Positions 1-10,472 are shown, counted from the stretch's first letter. The stretch is DNA of 64,000 nt from Helicobacter cetorum MIT 99-5656 (GCF_000259275.1 NC_017735.1:496001-560000); one strand, 5' to 3'. A program made the numbers and translations. The notes: generated by a model from the letters alone, not told the origin.

Positions 1-3
1 TAA

Positions 4-1314
4 TCACTCTTTGACTGCCCCAACTAAGCGTCCTTTATCATTAGAGACAATTTTTACTTCTATAAGTTCGCCCAAATTCCTTTTTTCTTTACAAATTACT
101 TCAATAAATTTTCCCGTATCACTACGCCCTTCAAAACCTATGACTTGATTTTTGTCTTCACGCACATTCTCCACTAACACCACATGCGTTTTACCCACTT
201 CAAGCTTTGCTTTTTCTTCTAAAATTTCTTTATGCCTACTTTGCAATCTTTCCAATCGTAAAGATGAAACTTCTAAAGGCACTCTCTCTTTCCAAGCTCC
301 CGCTTCAGTAAAAGGGCGTGGTGAGTAAATGAAGCTATAGAGCGTGTCAAAGCGCACTTTTTCTAGCACATCTATAGTATCTTTGAAATCTTCATCACTT
401 TCATTAGGAAAGCCTACGATAATATCAGTGCTAATGCCCACATGTGGCACTAAGGATTTTAATTTCTCTACCCTATTTAAAAACCACTCTTTGGTATAGC
501 CCCTTTTCATGGCTTTTAATATTGCACTAGAGCCACTTTGTAAGGGCATGTGGATACTCTTACACACCTTAGGATTATTTGCAAATCTCTCTAAAAATTC
601 ATCATTCATGTGCAAGGGATGAGGTGAAGTGAATCTTATCCTTTCAATGCCTTTAATTTCGCTTAATTTATCCAACAAATCGCTAAAATTCACTTTTGCA
701 TGCTCGCCACTAAAACGCACGCCATAATTATTCACATTCTGTCCTAAAAGCATCAGTTCTTTAGTGCCATTACTAGCAAGTTTTTCAGCTTCTTTTAAGA
801 TTAAATCCATAGGAATAGAAATCTCTTTACCCCTAGTGTGCGGAACAATACAATAAGCGCATTTTTTATCACAACCTATAGAGATGTTTAATAACGACCT
901 AACTTCAGCCTTTTTCTCAAAAAACTCAAATGCATACGCACTTTCATCATAATCAATAGCAACCTCAACCGCCTTTTCTTGATGAATGACTTGAGAGATT
1001 TTAGACACATTCCTAGCCCCTAACACAAAGCTCACGCTTGGGGCTTTTTTGAGTATATCTGCTCCCATGTGGCTTGCTGTGCATCCACAAACGCCAATTT
1101 TTGCACTAGGTTTTTTAATCTTAGCAAATTGACCGATTTCTGAAAATAATTTCCGTTCTGGTTTTTCACGCACGCTACAAGTATTGATTAAAATCAAATC
1201 TGCTACTTTGGGGTCATTAGTCTCTTTATAATCTAGTTTGGATAGCTCGCTTAACAAATGCTCGCTATCCCTAGAATTCATAGCACAACCCATCGTTTCA
1301 ATATAAACTTTCAA
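4..1314 (-). CDS. miaB: tRNA-2-methylthio-N6-dimethylallyladenosine synthase MiaB
   Basis: Cytosolic radical-SAM methylthiotransferase that converts i6A37 to ms2i6A37 in tRNAs reading UNN codons. The 436-residue protein has the family layout: an N-terminal UPF0004 domain with cluster-binding Cys10, Cys46 and Cys78, the radical-SAM motif CDKKCAYC (Cys148, Cys152, Cys155), and a C-terminal TRAM-like region. The length is normal. It is the first of a minus-strand block (miaB, Smr-like nuclease, deaminase, dihydroorotase-like, ccdA, clpB) in the same order as H. pylori HP0269-HP0264. No defects seen. Confidence 0.97.
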   Translation of the reverse strand: MKVYIETMGCAMNSRDSEHLLSELSKLDYKETNDPKVADLILINTCSVREKPERKLFSEIGQFAKIKKPSAKIGVCGCTASHMGADILKKAPSVSFVLGARNVSKISQVIHQEKAVEVAIDYDESAYAFEFFEKKAEVRSLLNISIGCDKKCAYCIVPHTRGKEISIPMDLILKEAEKLASNGTKELMLLGQNVNNYGVRFSGEHAKVNFSDLLDKLSEIKGIERIRFTSPHPLHMNDEFLERFANNPKVCKSIHMPLQSGSSAILKAMKRGYTKEWFLNRVEKLKSLVPHVGISTDIIVGFPNESDEDFKDTIDVLEKVRFDTLYSFIYSPRPFTEAGAWKERVPLEVSSLRLERLQSRHKEILEEKAKLEVGKTHVVLVENVREDKNQVIGFEGRSDTGKFIEVICKEKRNLGELIEVKIVSNDKGRLVGAVKE

Positions 1315-1323
1315 TACAAGCCT

Positions 1324-1566
1324 TTAAATAATGTGTAGTTCATAAAGAAAGTCTTTTTCATCAGTGCTTACTCTCACTTCATCTAAATAGGCCGTATGCC
1401 CTTTTTCTTTGAAAAAATCCACCGCCTTAAGCATGTCTTTATGAGCGTTTGTAGGGGCAAAATAAAAAATAGAGCGTCTTTCTTCACTAAATTTTTTATA
1501 CAAATCTTCTAATTCAACGCTTTTTTGCTCGGATTTTCTCGTATTTTTTGCTAAAACTAATTTCAT
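1324..1566 (-). CDS. small Smr-like nuclease, HP0268 homologue
   Basis: An 80-residue protein matching H. pylori HP0268, which has an Smr-like fold and reported nicking-endonuclease/ribonuclease activity. The frame stays open seven codons upstream to 1587, but the start at 1566 (reading MKLVLAKNTRKS) is preferred. An AAGGGA ribosome binding site lies just upstream of it, and the length then equals the H. pylori protein. Asp50 falls where the reported active-site acidic residue should be. It lies directly upstream of miaB with 9 bp between them, so the two are probably cotranscribed. The nuclease function is taken from the H. pylori literature. Confidence 0.85.
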   Translation of the reverse strand: MKLVLAKNTRKSEQKSVELEDLYKKFSEERRSIFYFAPTNAHKDMLKAVDFFKEKGHTAYLDEVRVSTDEKDFLYELHII

Positions 1567-1640
1567 AACTTTCCCTTTTTGTTTCATCTATTCAAATCTC
1601 TAATTTTAACGCATTTATCTTTAAAACGAATTATTTTCTC

Positions 1641-2873
1641 CTAAATTACTTTTTTGCCCCCTAAAAACAAACACTCCACTTCTTTAGCATGCAATAAAAA
1701 TTGTAAAATCGCTTGTTCTTTAGTAAAACTTTCATCAAAACTAAACACGCTCAAATCCGCTCTTTTATTTTCTTGTATCTCACCATTATTTAATCCTAGT
1801 GCTTTAGCTCCATAATGTGTAGCCCCTAGAAGAGCGATTTTGGCTAATTCTAATAGGGGCATGGGTTTTTGAGTGAATAAAAACGCCCTTAATTCATCTA
1901 AAAAATTGAGCGAAATATTAGAACTCAAACCATCTGTAGCGATACTCACATTCAAATGTGCTTTTCTAACTTTTTCTAAATCTAAAACTTTCCCACTCAA
2001 TAGGCGATTAGAAACAGGGCATGTGATTAAAAAAGCGTTTTTGACTTGAGACTTAATTCTTTTTAAGACTTCTAGAGACGCAAATTGATTATGCACAAAT
2101 AAAGTATGCGTGTCTTTAAACATTTCAATATAATCATTCACGCTCTTATAAAGCGTTTTAGCATTAGTTTGGTTTAAAAAATTTTGATAGAAACTCTTAA
2201 ACCACCCTTGAGAGTTTTTTAACCATTCTAATTCTTCAAAAGACTCTAAAAAATGCGTAGAAAGTAGGCTTTGTGAGTTTTTGGCTAACTTAATGATACT
2301 TAATGCCATATCTTTTTGGACTGAATAAGGGGCATGCAAGGCTAGAGCGATTTTAAAACGCTCATTTTCTAACGCTTTTAAATCCCTAAATTGTGTCTCA
2401 AATATTTCTAGTCTTTCCAAGGAATAGCTACTTCCTAAAAACTCCATAAATACCACAGCGTTTAAAGGGCTACTTTTGAGCAAATTGACTTCTTTAAGAT
2501 AGCTAGAAATCGCCCCCACACTCCCCACTCCGCTTTTTAGCTGTGTGTTTATAGCGTTTTGTATAGCTATCTCGCCATTTTGTAAAATCGCCCCCCTATT
2601 TTGCATCACGCTTTCTAACCAGTTAGCAAAACTTCCGTAATTAAAACTCGCCTTATTGTTAGAAAACTCAAAATGAATGTGTGGGTTAACAAAGGCTGGC
2701 AAAAGAATAGAATGTTTAAAAAATTGTGCTTTTAAATTAGGGTATTTAAGCACTAAGCTTTTATAATCGCCTACTTCAATAATCTTTTCATCAAAGACTA
2801 CGCCATAATCTTGTAAAACTTCACATTTTTCATCACAAAGAAAAACTAAAGACGCCCCTATGATTTCTCGCAT
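1641..2873 (-). CDS. amidohydrolase, probable aminodeoxyfutalosine deaminase
   Basis: A 410-residue cytosolic amidohydrolase of the ATZ/TRZ family. The first metal-binding motif HIH is in the segment VNPHIHFEF near residue 65. Further His and Asp ligands are in HAPYSV, STHFLES and IATDGLSSN. It matches H. pylori HP0267, the enzyme assigned to deamination of 6-aminodeoxyfutalosine in the futalosine menaquinone pathway. Its start overlaps the end of the upstream dihydroorotase-like gene by 16 bp, so the two are translationally coupled. The substrate is inferred from the homologue; guanine- or S-adenosylhomocysteine-type deaminase activity is possible but less likely. Confidence 0.85.
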   Translation of the reverse strand: MREIIGASLVFLCDEKCEVLQDYGVVFDEKIIEVGDYKSLVLKYPNLKAQFFKHSILLPAFVNPHIHFEFSNNKASFNYGSFANWLESVMQNRGAILQNGEIAIQNAINTQLKSGVGSVGAISSYLKEVNLLKSSPLNAVVFMEFLGSSYSLERLEIFETQFRDLKALENERFKIALALHAPYSVQKDMALSIIKLAKNSQSLLSTHFLESFEELEWLKNSQGWFKSFYQNFLNQTNAKTLYKSVNDYIEMFKDTHTLFVHNQFASLEVLKRIKSQVKNAFLITCPVSNRLLSGKVLDLEKVRKAHLNVSIATDGLSSNISLNFLDELRAFLFTQKPMPLLELAKIALLGATHYGAKALGLNNGEIQENKRADLSVFSFDESFTKEQAILQFLLHAKEVECLFLGGKKVI

Positions 2874-3994
2874 ACGCCCCCTTTAAGAAACGCTGTTTGA
2901 CCTTCTAAAATCATTCTTTGAACTACACCTTGTAATTCTAAATCATAAAAAGGCGAATTTTTATTACTAACTTTCTTTTTAGCATCTAAATCCACGATAA
3001 TAAGATTAGCTAATTTATTTTCTTTAATTGCACCTGAGTTTAGCCCTAAAAACTTTGCTTGATTGAATGCCATAACCTTAATAAGCTGTTGCAAACTCAT
3101 GATATTTTTTTGAACCAAAAAGGTATAAGCCACGCTAAAGGCGTATTCTATACTCTCACACCCAAAAGCACTTTCTTCAAAAAGCTGTGCGTTTGAGTTT
3201 TTATGAACATGTTGGCTAGTTAGCATGGAGATTTCATTATTTCCTAAAGCAACTTGCAAGGCATTTTGACTTTTCTTATCCCTTAGGGGGGGGGCAATTT
3301 TGAACCTAGGCTCATAATTTTTAACTACGCTTTCATCTAACACTAAATGACTTAATGGCACTTGAGCTTGTAAATTTGCCCCTAAATGATTAAAGGTTTT
3401 TGTAAGTTCTAATGTGGCTATACTATTGATTTTATCTAAAAGCATAGGAATACCTAAAGCCCTAGAAACTTCCATAAAACGCACCAAGTAAGTGTTTTCA
3501 AACGCATTGTCTATGAAACTTTGCCCTAATTCATAGGCTAATTCCCCACTATTTAAGCTTTGAAAAGCATTTTCTAAAGACACCAAAAGGGGCAAGTTAT
3601 AGGATTTCGCATAATGGCTGATGAGTTCTAAAAAAACATCACTTTGGGCGATTAAAATTTCCCCCCCTTGATTTTTAAGCGTAGCAATATCTTCTAGTTG
3701 ATTATCCTTAATTGCCATAATATTTTTAATATTACTTTGAGCGTGATTAAAAATATTAAGTAGCCCTACCCCGCCTTTAAAAGCCTTTTGCCTTAAGTTT
3801 TCATAACTCTCTAAACAAGTAACGCTTAAATCAATTAAGCTTGGTAATACAAATAAATTTGCACATTCAATCACTTCTTCGTTATCTGTAGGGCTTAAGT
3901 TTTCTTGTATCTCTGTAATGAGAGAATCTTTTAAGCGAATATCCGCTACTCTTAATTTATCATCATAATAAAATGAAGCATTCTTTAGTAACAT
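2858..3994 (-). CDS. dihydroorotase-like protein PyrC', probably non-catalytic
   Basis: A 378-residue protein of the dihydroorotase/amidohydrolase fold, homologous to H. pylori HP0266. Where active dihydroorotases carry the metal-binding HxH motif (PDLIDLHVHLR), this protein reads LPSLIDLSVTCLES, so both histidines are missing. The catalytic lysine and later ligands are not obvious either. It is therefore probably a PyrC'-type structural or regulatory paralogue, for example a partner of aspartate carbamoyltransferase. A C9 tract lies inside the coding strand (G9 at 3286-3294, encoding APPL); the frame is currently intact. It overlaps the next gene by 16 bp. Confidence 0.8.
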   Translation of the reverse strand: MLLKNASFYYDDKLRVADIRLKDSLITEIQENLSPTDNEEVIECANLFVLPSLIDLSVTCLESYENLRQKAFKGGVGLLNIFNHAQSNIKNIMAIKDNQLEDIATLKNQGGEILIAQSDVFLELISHYAKSYNLPLLVSLENAFQSLNSGELAYELGQSFIDNAFENTYLVRFMEVSRALGIPMLLDKINSIATLELTKTFNHLGANLQAQVPLSHLVLDESVVKNYEPRFKIAPPLRDKKSQNALQVALGNNEISMLTSQHVHKNSNAQLFEESAFGCESIEYAFSVAYTFLVQKNIMSLQQLIKVMAFNQAKFLGLNSGAIKENKLANLIIVDLDAKKKVSNKNSPFYDLELQGVVQRMILEGQTAFLKGGVCEKS

Positions 3995-4001
3995 AAAAAT
4001 C

Positions 4002-4718
4002 CTAATTCAAAAAATTTGTCAAACTTTTCATAGAGTCTGTCATAATCAACACCCCCATTAACACCAGCACTAACCCTGAAACAATCTCAATCATGCGGTT
4101 GTATTTTTTTAAGGATTTTAAAAACAATAACGCTCTTTCTACCATTAAAGCCACTAATAAGAATGGAATGGCTAACCCCATAACATACACTATCATAAGC
4201 AATAAGCCATAACTATCCTTGCTCGCACTCATCATCACAATAGAAGTAAATATAGGTCCAATACATGGAGTCCAGCCTAGGGCAAAACTCACCCCTAAAA
4301 GAAAGGGGTAAAAGCGTTGCATGCTATTAGATTTACTACTAAAACGCACGCTTTGAGTCTTATACAAAAATGTAAAACGAAATAGCCCTAAAAAATGCAA
4401 ACCAAAGAGCAAGACAATGCCCCCAGAAATATAATTCACCCATCCGCCTACAAAGCTATGAATAAGCTTTGCCATAGACATGCCCACACCCAAAAATACG
4501 AACGAAAATCCTATCACAAACATCAAGGATTTTAAAAAGACCGAAACTCTTTTAGCCTTACCATCTTTAATATCTTCTAAAGAAATTTGAGAGATATAAG
4601 ACATATATGCTGGAATTAAAGGCAATACACAAGGGCTTAAAAAAGTCAAAACCCCAGCTAAGAGTGAAGTCAAGAAAGGCGTTGTCTCAAATAAATTAAT
4701 TAAAGTATTATCAAACAT
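4002..4718 (-). CDS. ccdA: cytochrome c biogenesis / thiol transfer protein CcdA
   Basis: A 238-residue inner-membrane protein of the CcdA/DsbD transmembrane family, which carries reducing equivalents from cytoplasmic thioredoxin to periplasmic thiols such as apocytochrome c. About six hydrophobic segments are visible. The two conserved redox cysteine motifs are SPCVLPLIPAY near residue 29 and GWTPCIGPIF near residue 148, in duplicated positions typical of the family. It lies 7 bp upstream of the dihydroorotase-like gene on the same strand. It corresponds to H. pylori HP0265. Confidence 0.93.
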   Translation of the reverse strand: MFDNTLINLFETTPFLTSLLAGVLTFLSPCVLPLIPAYMSYISQISLEDIKDGKAKRVSVFLKSLMFVIGFSFVFLGVGMSMAKLIHSFVGGWVNYISGGIVLLFGLHFLGLFRFTFLYKTQSVRFSSKSNSMQRFYPFLLGVSFALGWTPCIGPIFTSIVMMSASKDSYGLLLMIVYVMGLAIPFLLVALMVERALLFLKSLKKYNRMIEIVSGLVLVLMGVLIMTDSMKSLTNFLN

Positions 4719-4820
4719 TTCTTAATCCTTTTTATTTTTCAAAATACCACTCATTAATTTAAAAACCCTGATTAAAAAGTGCGAATTTTTGATATTTCTT
4801 CATTTTAAAATAACAAAATC

Positions 4821-7394
4821 TTACTTAATCTTAGGCACAATTTCGTTATTTTCTACTACAAATTCAACGCAACTATTTTCTTTAATTTTATCTTCCAAAA
4901 TAAGTTCAGCGAGCCTATCTTCTATCATTTCATATAACGCTCTTTTTAAAGGTCTTGCCCCATAGAATCTATCAAAACCCACTTGAGCTATCAATTCTTT
5001 TGCTTCTTGGTCTAATTCTACGCTAATGCCCCTTTCAAACGCCTTTTTTTGAATGCCTTCAAAGAGTATCCCTACAATATTAGTAATGGCGTTATTATCT
5101 AATGCATTAAAGGAGATAATTTCATCTAAGCGGTTCAAAAATTCTGGCTTAAAGACTTGTTTTAAGCTCTCTTTGATAGCCTTTTGTTTATCCATTTCGC
5201 TTAAATGCTCATCTAAAAGCACACCACTAGCCACATTACTTGTAAGAATTACAATCGTGTTTTTGAAATCCACTTTCACACCCTTACTATCGGTTAAATG
5301 CCCTTCATCTAAAACTTGCAACAAGAGATTAAACACATCAGGATGGGCTTTTTCCACTTCATCTAATAATACCACGCTATAGGGCTTTCTTCTTACTGCT
5401 TCTGTTAATTGACCGCCTTCTTCATAGCCTACATACCCAGGAGCTGCCCCTATAAGGCGACTTATAGCATGCTTTTCCATATACTCGCTCATATCAATTC
5501 TAATGAGATTTTTAGAACTATCAAACAAGAATTGTGCCAAAGCTTTTGCACTCTCTGTTTTACCCACCCCAGTAGGTCCTAAAAAGAGAAAACTCCCTAT
5601 AGGCTTATTGCTATCACTAAGACCCGCCTTATTTCTTTTAATCGCTTTAGCAATCGCTTTTAAAGCCTTGTCTTGTCCTACAACCTTTTTTTGTAGTTCG
5701 CTTTCAATGTTTAAAATCCTTTCTTTTTCGCTTTGGAGCATTTTTTGAATGGGAATTTGAGTCCATTGACTCACAATCTCGGCGATATTGTTCTCTGTTA
5801 AAGCGTTTTGCAATAACGCCCCATTTTGTTGCATAACTTCCCATTTATGTTGCAATTCTTTTTCTTTCTTTTCATTTTCAGGAATTTTACCATGTTCAAT
5901 TTCAGCCGCTTTTTGATAATTCCCATCACGCACAGCAATTTGTGCTTCACGCTTTAAACTCTCTGTTTCTGCTTTTAAGCGTGAAATTTCTTTAAACACT
6001 TCTTTTTCATTCTCAAATTGCGCTTCTAATTCTCTTTTTTCTTCTTTCAAATCGCTCAATTCTTTAAGGATTTCTTGGGTGCGTTTGAGATTACTCTCTT
6101 TATTTTCCATTTCAAGGGCTTGTTTTTCTACTTCTAATCTTTGGATTTGTCGCTTAATAAGAGAGAGTTTTGCCGGCTCAGATTCCATTTGCATTTTTAA
6201 TTGCGCCGCCCCTTCATCAATCAAATCAATCGCTTTATCGGGTAAAAATCTATCCGTAATATAACGGCTAGATAGTTTAGCACTTGCTATAAGAGCAGAG
6301 TCATTGATTGTGATATTATGGTGTGTTTCTAAAGTCTCTTTAAGCCCCCTTAAAATCTGTAAGGCATCATTAATACTAGGCTCATTAAGCATGATAGGTT
6401 GGAAACGCCTTTGTAATGCCATGTCTTTTTCAAAATATTTGCGGTATTCCTTTAAAGTGGTTGCTCCAATAGTGTGTAATTCCCCTCTAGCTAACGCTGG
6501 TTTTAAAATATTAGCCGCATCCATACCCCCCTCACTTGCCCCAGCTCCCACAATAGTGTGGATTTCATCAATAAATAAAATCACATTAGCGCTTTTTTTA
6601 ACTTCTTCAATAACCTTTTTCAAACGCTCTTCAAACTCACCCCTATATTTTGCCCCAGCCACTAACAAACTCAAATCTAAAGCAATGACACGCTTATTTA
6701 AAAGTGTTGTAGGCACTTCTTTATTGACAATGCGTTGGGCTAAACCTTCTACAACAGCCGTTTTTCCCACTCCCGGCTCACCTAGTAAAATAGGATTATT
6801 CTTAGTTTTTCTAATCAATATTTGCATCATGCGAATGATTTCTTCATCTCTTCCAATAACAGGGTCAAGTTTATTTTCTAAGGCTTTTTGCGTTAAATCA
6901 ATGCCAAATTTTTCTAAACTCTCTAAATTAGAATCATCATTCTTATCTTGAATAGTCGCACCTTTTCTTAAAAACTCTAAAGTTTTTTGCAATTCTTTGG
7001 TGTCTAAATAAGGTTTTAAAACGCTCTCAAAAAGACTCATATTAGCCAAAAGATAAACATCTACAGCCACAAATAAATCGCCCATTTTAGCACTCAAGCC
7101 TTGAGCGTTTTCAAAACTTTGTATTAAGGCTTGACTTAATTGAATATCTTGCTTATTGATTTGTGAGACTTTAGCAAGCTTGTCTAGCTCACTTTGAGTG
7201 CTAAGCCTTAAGGCTTGCAAATCTACAGACATCTTTTGTAAGGCTTGAATGAGTATGCCTTGTGAGTTATTAAGCATAGCAAAAAGCATATGCAAGGGCG
7301 TGATTTCAGCGTTTTTATTATGTAGGGCTAGAGCTAACGCACTATCTAAATTCTCTTGTAATTGATTAGTCATCTTTTCAAACAAATTCATCAT
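4821..7394 (-). CDS. clpB: ATP-dependent disaggregase ClpB
   Basis: An 857-residue Hsp100 chaperone that works with DnaK to pull apart protein aggregates. In order it has the N-terminal Clp repeat domain, NBD1 with Walker A GEPGVGKT and Walker B LFIDEIHT, a long heptad-rich middle domain around residues 400-530 that marks ClpB rather than ClpA, and NBD2 with GPTGVGKT and VLLDEVEK. The length is normal. The second Met (7391) may be the true start. It corresponds to H. pylori HP0264. No HrcA or CIRCE-type operator was recognised in the short upstream region. Confidence 0.97.
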   Translation of the reverse strand: MMNLFEKMTNQLQENLDSALALALHNKNAEITPLHMLFAMLNNSQGILIQALQKMSVDLQALRLSTQSELDKLAKVSQINKQDIQLSQALIQSFENAQGLSAKMGDLFVAVDVYLLANMSLFESVLKPYLDTKELQKTLEFLRKGATIQDKNDDSNLESLEKFGIDLTQKALENKLDPVIGRDEEIIRMMQILIRKTKNNPILLGEPGVGKTAVVEGLAQRIVNKEVPTTLLNKRVIALDLSLLVAGAKYRGEFEERLKKVIEEVKKSANVILFIDEIHTIVGAGASEGGMDAANILKPALARGELHTIGATTLKEYRKYFEKDMALQRRFQPIMLNEPSINDALQILRGLKETLETHHNITINDSALIASAKLSSRYITDRFLPDKAIDLIDEGAAQLKMQMESEPAKLSLIKRQIQRLEVEKQALEMENKESNLKRTQEILKELSDLKEEKRELEAQFENEKEVFKEISRLKAETESLKREAQIAVRDGNYQKAAEIEHGKIPENEKKEKELQHKWEVMQQNGALLQNALTENNIAEIVSQWTQIPIQKMLQSEKERILNIESELQKKVVGQDKALKAIAKAIKRNKAGLSDSNKPIGSFLFLGPTGVGKTESAKALAQFLFDSSKNLIRIDMSEYMEKHAISRLIGAAPGYVGYEEGGQLTEAVRRKPYSVVLLDEVEKAHPDVFNLLLQVLDEGHLTDSKGVKVDFKNTIVILTSNVASGVLLDEHLSEMDKQKAIKESLKQVFKPEFLNRLDEIISFNALDNNAITNIVGILFEGIQKKAFERGISVELDQEAKELIAQVGFDRFYGARPLKRALYEMIEDRLAELILEDKIKENSCVEFVVENNEIVPKIK

Positions 7395-7474
7395 AAACCC
7401 CTTAGAGTTTTAATCTAAAATCTTTACTATTTTACACTATTTTATTATAACGCTCAAAGGTTTTTAAAGAAAGC

Positions 7475-8233
7475 TTACAATAATGATAGACTATCTAAAA
7501 TACGCTTTTTAGACAACTCGCAATATTCTTTTTCAATTTCTAAGCCCACACTAAAACGCCCCAAAGCATTTGCCTCTAAAATAGTTGTGCCAGAGCCACT
7601 AAAAGGGTCAAAAATCGTGTCTTCCAAAAAAGAAAACAATTTAATACAACGCCTCGGCAATTCTCTTGGAAAAGGGGCTGGGTGTTTTAGGCGTTTTTTT
7701 GATTCGCCACCAAAACTCCATAGCCCATTTGTATAGAGTAAAAACTCCTCTTTATTAATCGTAGAAGTTTGTTTTTGGCGTTTGTATTCATTCTTATAAA
7801 GAATAATAATCAGTTCCACAGGAGCAATGGCATAAGGTGCTGATGCTTGTAGCCAACTCCCCCAAGCGGTGCGTCTTGAAATATTACTTTCATTCCAAAT
7901 AATGGTGTTTTGATATTTCCAACCACATTCTTTTGCCACTGCCGTAATATCTGCCCCTAAACTCTGTTTGCCGTGTTTATTAGTGTCTAGTGGAACATTC
8001 AAACAAAGTCTTGCTTGTTCCTTACCCCAAACATAACAATTTTTAAGCCAGTTTTTGCACCACTCTAAATAATCATTATAAGCCCTAAAATCATTACTCC
8101 CTTGATATTCAATACTCAAATTATAAGGCGGTGAAGTTACACACAAATCATAAAAGCCTTTTTCAAAGGTCTCTAAAACGCTCACATCACCATGATATAA
8201 ATTCAATTTATCTAAACTAAAATAAGCTTTCAT
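7475..8233 (-). CDS. DNA methyltransferase of a type II restriction-modification system (HP0263-like)
   Basis: A 252-residue amino-methyltransferase of the beta circular permutation. The catalytic motif IV TSPPYN lies near the N-terminus (about residues 33-38) and the SAM-binding motif I DPFSGSGTT near residues 206-214. SPPY-type motifs occur in both N6-adenine and N4-cytosine enzymes, so the target base is not certain from sequence. It overlaps the upstream nuclease gene by 4 bp (ATGA) in an operon, the usual arrangement of a cognate pair. It corresponds to H. pylori HP0263. The recognition sequence cannot be read from the protein. Confidence 0.85.
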   Translation of the reverse strand: MKAYFSLDKLNLYHGDVSVLETFEKGFYDLCVTSPPYNLSIEYQGSNDFRAYNDYLEWCKNWLKNCYVWGKEQARLCLNVPLDTNKHGKQSLGADITAVAKECGWKYQNTIIWNESNISRRTAWGSWLQASAPYAIAPVELIIILYKNEYKRQKQTSTINKEEFLLYTNGLWSFGGESKKRLKHPAPFPRELPRRCIKLFSFLEDTIFDPFSGSGTTILEANALGRFSVGLEIEKEYCELSKKRILDSLSLL

Positions 8234-9030
8234 AAAAGTTTTTCTAAATCCTCTAATAAATTCTCTATGCCCTTAATTTTAGAGCTTTTATCAAATTCAC
8301 TCTTAGCCAAATAGATGCCATCTAGTTCATACTCCATAACAATCCGTGCTTTTTTAGGTTTGCCCTTAAAACTAATTTCATCATCATTATCCGGCGTTAT
8401 CATAAAGACTTTAATATGAGAAGTTATAGGCGATTGTAAGAGCTTTAATTTCCAATAAGGCGTTTCTGTAAACCGCTCTCTAAAAGAATTTTTAACCGAT
8501 AAAATCGCTAAAATTTTTACATTATCCTTGTTTGTTTGATAAAGAATAATATCTCCATCCGGTAACACACTATACTCGCCAAAATGCACAAGCAAGGCTC
8601 GTTTAACTTTATCAAGCTCATCATCAATATTCTTAGCCCTTAAAATTTTGTCATTTGTGATTTTTACATTGTTTTTAAGACAAAAATCTTGTAATAAAAG
8701 TTCTATGATTTTTTCTAACGCTCTTCCTATAGCACTTACAAAGCCTTGTCTAGCCAAAATACTAGCCTCTTCTTTGCTTTTGCCCTGATTAACATAATCG
8801 CTAACTTTACTATTAAAAAAGCGTTCTTTTTCTTGTGTATAAAAAGCTTGTAAGGACTTGTAGGGTTCAGAATGTGAGTTAATAAAATCTTTAAAATGTT
8901 CTAAAATTGTGTCTGCTAAACTCAATTCAAATACCTTATTGATAGAAATAGATAAAATTATAGTATAAAGCCCTTTGATAGTTGCTGATACTTTTAAATT
9001 CTTTTTAACTATCCTTTGTAAAGCTCTCAA
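8230..9030 (-). CDS. probable type II restriction endonuclease, HP0262-like
   Basis: A protein of up to 266 residues matching the H. pylori HP0262 type (BsaWI-like restriction enzyme family, by recall). A PD-(D/E)xK-like core is visible: LPDGDIILY followed by ILAILSVKNSF. The frame opens with TTG at 9030 without a Shine-Dalgarno sequence. A better start is TTG at 8925 (231 residues, reading MSLADTILEHF), preceded by AAGG at 8 nt spacing. Its stop overlaps the methyltransferase start. The IS605-family copy is inserted 27 bp beyond the 9030 codon. Family-level restriction activity is inferred. Confidence 0.65.
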   Translation of the reverse strand: MRALQRIVKKNLKVSATIKGLYTIILSISINKVFELSLADTILEHFKDFINSHSEPYKSLQAFYTQEKERFFNSKVSDYVNQGKSKEEASILARQGFVSAIGRALEKIIELLLQDFCLKNNVKITNDKILRAKNIDDELDKVKRALLVHFGEYSVLPDGDIILYQTNKDNVKILAILSVKNSFRERFTETPYWKLKLLQSPITSHIKVFMITPDNDDEISFKGKPKKARIVMEYELDGIYLAKSEFDKSSKIKGIENLLEDLEKLL

Positions 9031-9067
9031 AGGTTTTTAAAATGCTTTTTAGTTTTTGTGAAACACC

Positions 9068-9083
9068 CCTCGCTAAAGCGAGG
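9068..9083 (-). repeat. IS right-end hairpin (copy 1)
   Basis: Perfect 6-bp stem CCTCGC/GCGAGG with a TTTA loop (minus-strand reading), subterminal to the tnpB-side end. In the IS200/IS605 family this hairpin is bound by TnpA, and in TnpB systems it lies in the transcribed guide-RNA scaffold. Confidence 0.85.
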
Positions 9084-9113
9084 AGCTTCCTAACTAAAGC
9101 ACCCTACTGAATG

Positions 9114-10436
9114 CTAATACGAAAGGCTTTGCTCTTTAAAGTCTGCAAGGCTATTTCCTAACCCAAGAAGACTTAACCCTTTGCTTAAAATATTACTTGC
9201 GGCGTTTATATCTCTATGCTCTATATATCCGCAATTTTGACACAGATATTCTCTATGATTTAATTTAAGCTCGTGGTTGATTTGCCCACAACTATGACAA
9301 GTTTTACTCGTATATTGTGGGGGAGCTTTCACTAACAATTTGCCATTATGCTGTTGTTTGTAGTCTAAAAAAGAGATGATTTGATAGAATGAAGTATTTA
9401 GTATAGACTTATTAAGCCCACTCTTTTGTTTAACATTTTTGAGTTTGGCTCTTTTGGTCATGTTCTTAATTTGTAAGTCTTCAACTACTATCAATTCAAA
9501 TTGCTTTGAAAGTTCGCTTGTGATTTTATGGTATCTGTCTAGTTTTTGATAGCTTGATTTATCAAAGGCTTTGTTTAATTTTTTTTGAGTTTTGTAAAAA
9601 TTACCTCCTAGTTTGATTTTATTTTGTTTAGATTTTAAAACCCTACGGCTTTGTTTTCTTTGTAGTCTTTTAAATTCTTTAGAGTATTTTTTAAAAGAAT
9701 GTAGTTTAGAATAAGTAGGAATAAGTCGTTTTAGATTGATATTTTCATCTACTTTTAAACCTAGTTCTTTCATGTCTTTTTGGTATTGTTCTAGGTCGGT
9801 TAGTTTTTCATATTCTTTTAAATCAACGCTTAAAGCTATATCATAGATATTTAAGTCCACACCGACACAATTTCTAGGCTCTTTAATAGTGTTAAGCTCT
9901 TTTTCGTATTCTATGCTAAAACTAACAAAATATTTTTGATGAGAGCAAGAGACTACGATTTGTTTAATCTTAGCATTAAGGGGTAAGTCTCTATGCATAC
10001 GCATTTTTAAGGGCATTTTCATTAAGTTAAACATCTTAAAGCGTTCGTTAAAGTCTTTGATAGAAAAGCCTTGATTATTCCAAGTAAAACTTTGTTTAGC
10101 AAATTTAGAGTTTTTAAATTTAGGAAAGCCCCTATTTTTGACTTTAAAGGCATCTCTTAAGGCTCTTTCTGCATTCATGCGTGATTGTTGAGCGACTACA
10201 CTACTAAAACTTAAATTCCTAGCTTTTAAATGGTGCTTAATCGCACTATCTAATTCGCTTGATTTTTGCCATTTTCTTTGTTTAGTGGGTAAATCTTTGT
10301 TTTTTTCGTATTGCTCTTGTTGTAGATTTAAGCAAATGTTATAGGCTTGGTTATAGACAAAAAAAGAGTGTTGTAATTTGGTCTGTTGCTCTTTGGTAGG
10401 ATACAAACGAAATTTAAAGCCCTTATTTACTTTCAT
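9114..10436 (-). CDS. tnpB: TnpB, RNA-guided nuclease of IS605-family element (copy 1, intact)
   Basis: A 440-residue TnpB. It has an N-terminal OrfB helix-turn-helix region, a RuvC-like core with Asp194 (VGVDLN), Glu319 (VVEDLQ) and Asp409 (HRDINAA), and a zinc ribbon with Cys380, Cys383, Cys399 and Cys402. All catalytic and zinc residues are present, so this copy should be active. In this family TnpB is dispensable for transposition. It uses an RNA transcribed from the IS right end, with a guide reading into the flank, to cut DNA next to the target motif (here expected TTTAT) and so retain the element. It is divergent from tnpA with a 36-bp gap. Confidence 0.93.
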   Translation of the reverse strand: MKVNKGFKFRLYPTKEQQTKLQHSFFVYNQAYNICLNLQQEQYEKNKDLPTKQRKWQKSSELDSAIKHHLKARNLSFSSVVAQQSRMNAERALRDAFKVKNRGFPKFKNSKFAKQSFTWNNQGFSIKDFNERFKMFNLMKMPLKMRMHRDLPLNAKIKQIVVSCSHQKYFVSFSIEYEKELNTIKEPRNCVGVDLNIYDIALSVDLKEYEKLTDLEQYQKDMKELGLKVDENINLKRLIPTYSKLHSFKKYSKEFKRLQRKQSRRVLKSKQNKIKLGGNFYKTQKKLNKAFDKSSYQKLDRYHKITSELSKQFELIVVEDLQIKNMTKRAKLKNVKQKSGLNKSILNTSFYQIISFLDYKQQHNGKLLVKAPPQYTSKTCHSCGQINHELKLNHREYLCQNCGYIEHRDINAASNILSKGLSLLGLGNSLADFKEQSLSY

Positions 10437-10472
10437 AGAAAGATTTTAGCATAATTTAGTTAAACTTGGTCT

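Noticed and set aside
5053-6951. Plus-strand open frames of 60-215 codons opposite clpB
   Set aside because: They are antisense to a well-conserved gene, have Ser/Leu-rich composition typical of the complement of AT-rich coding DNA, and lack ribosome binding sites.
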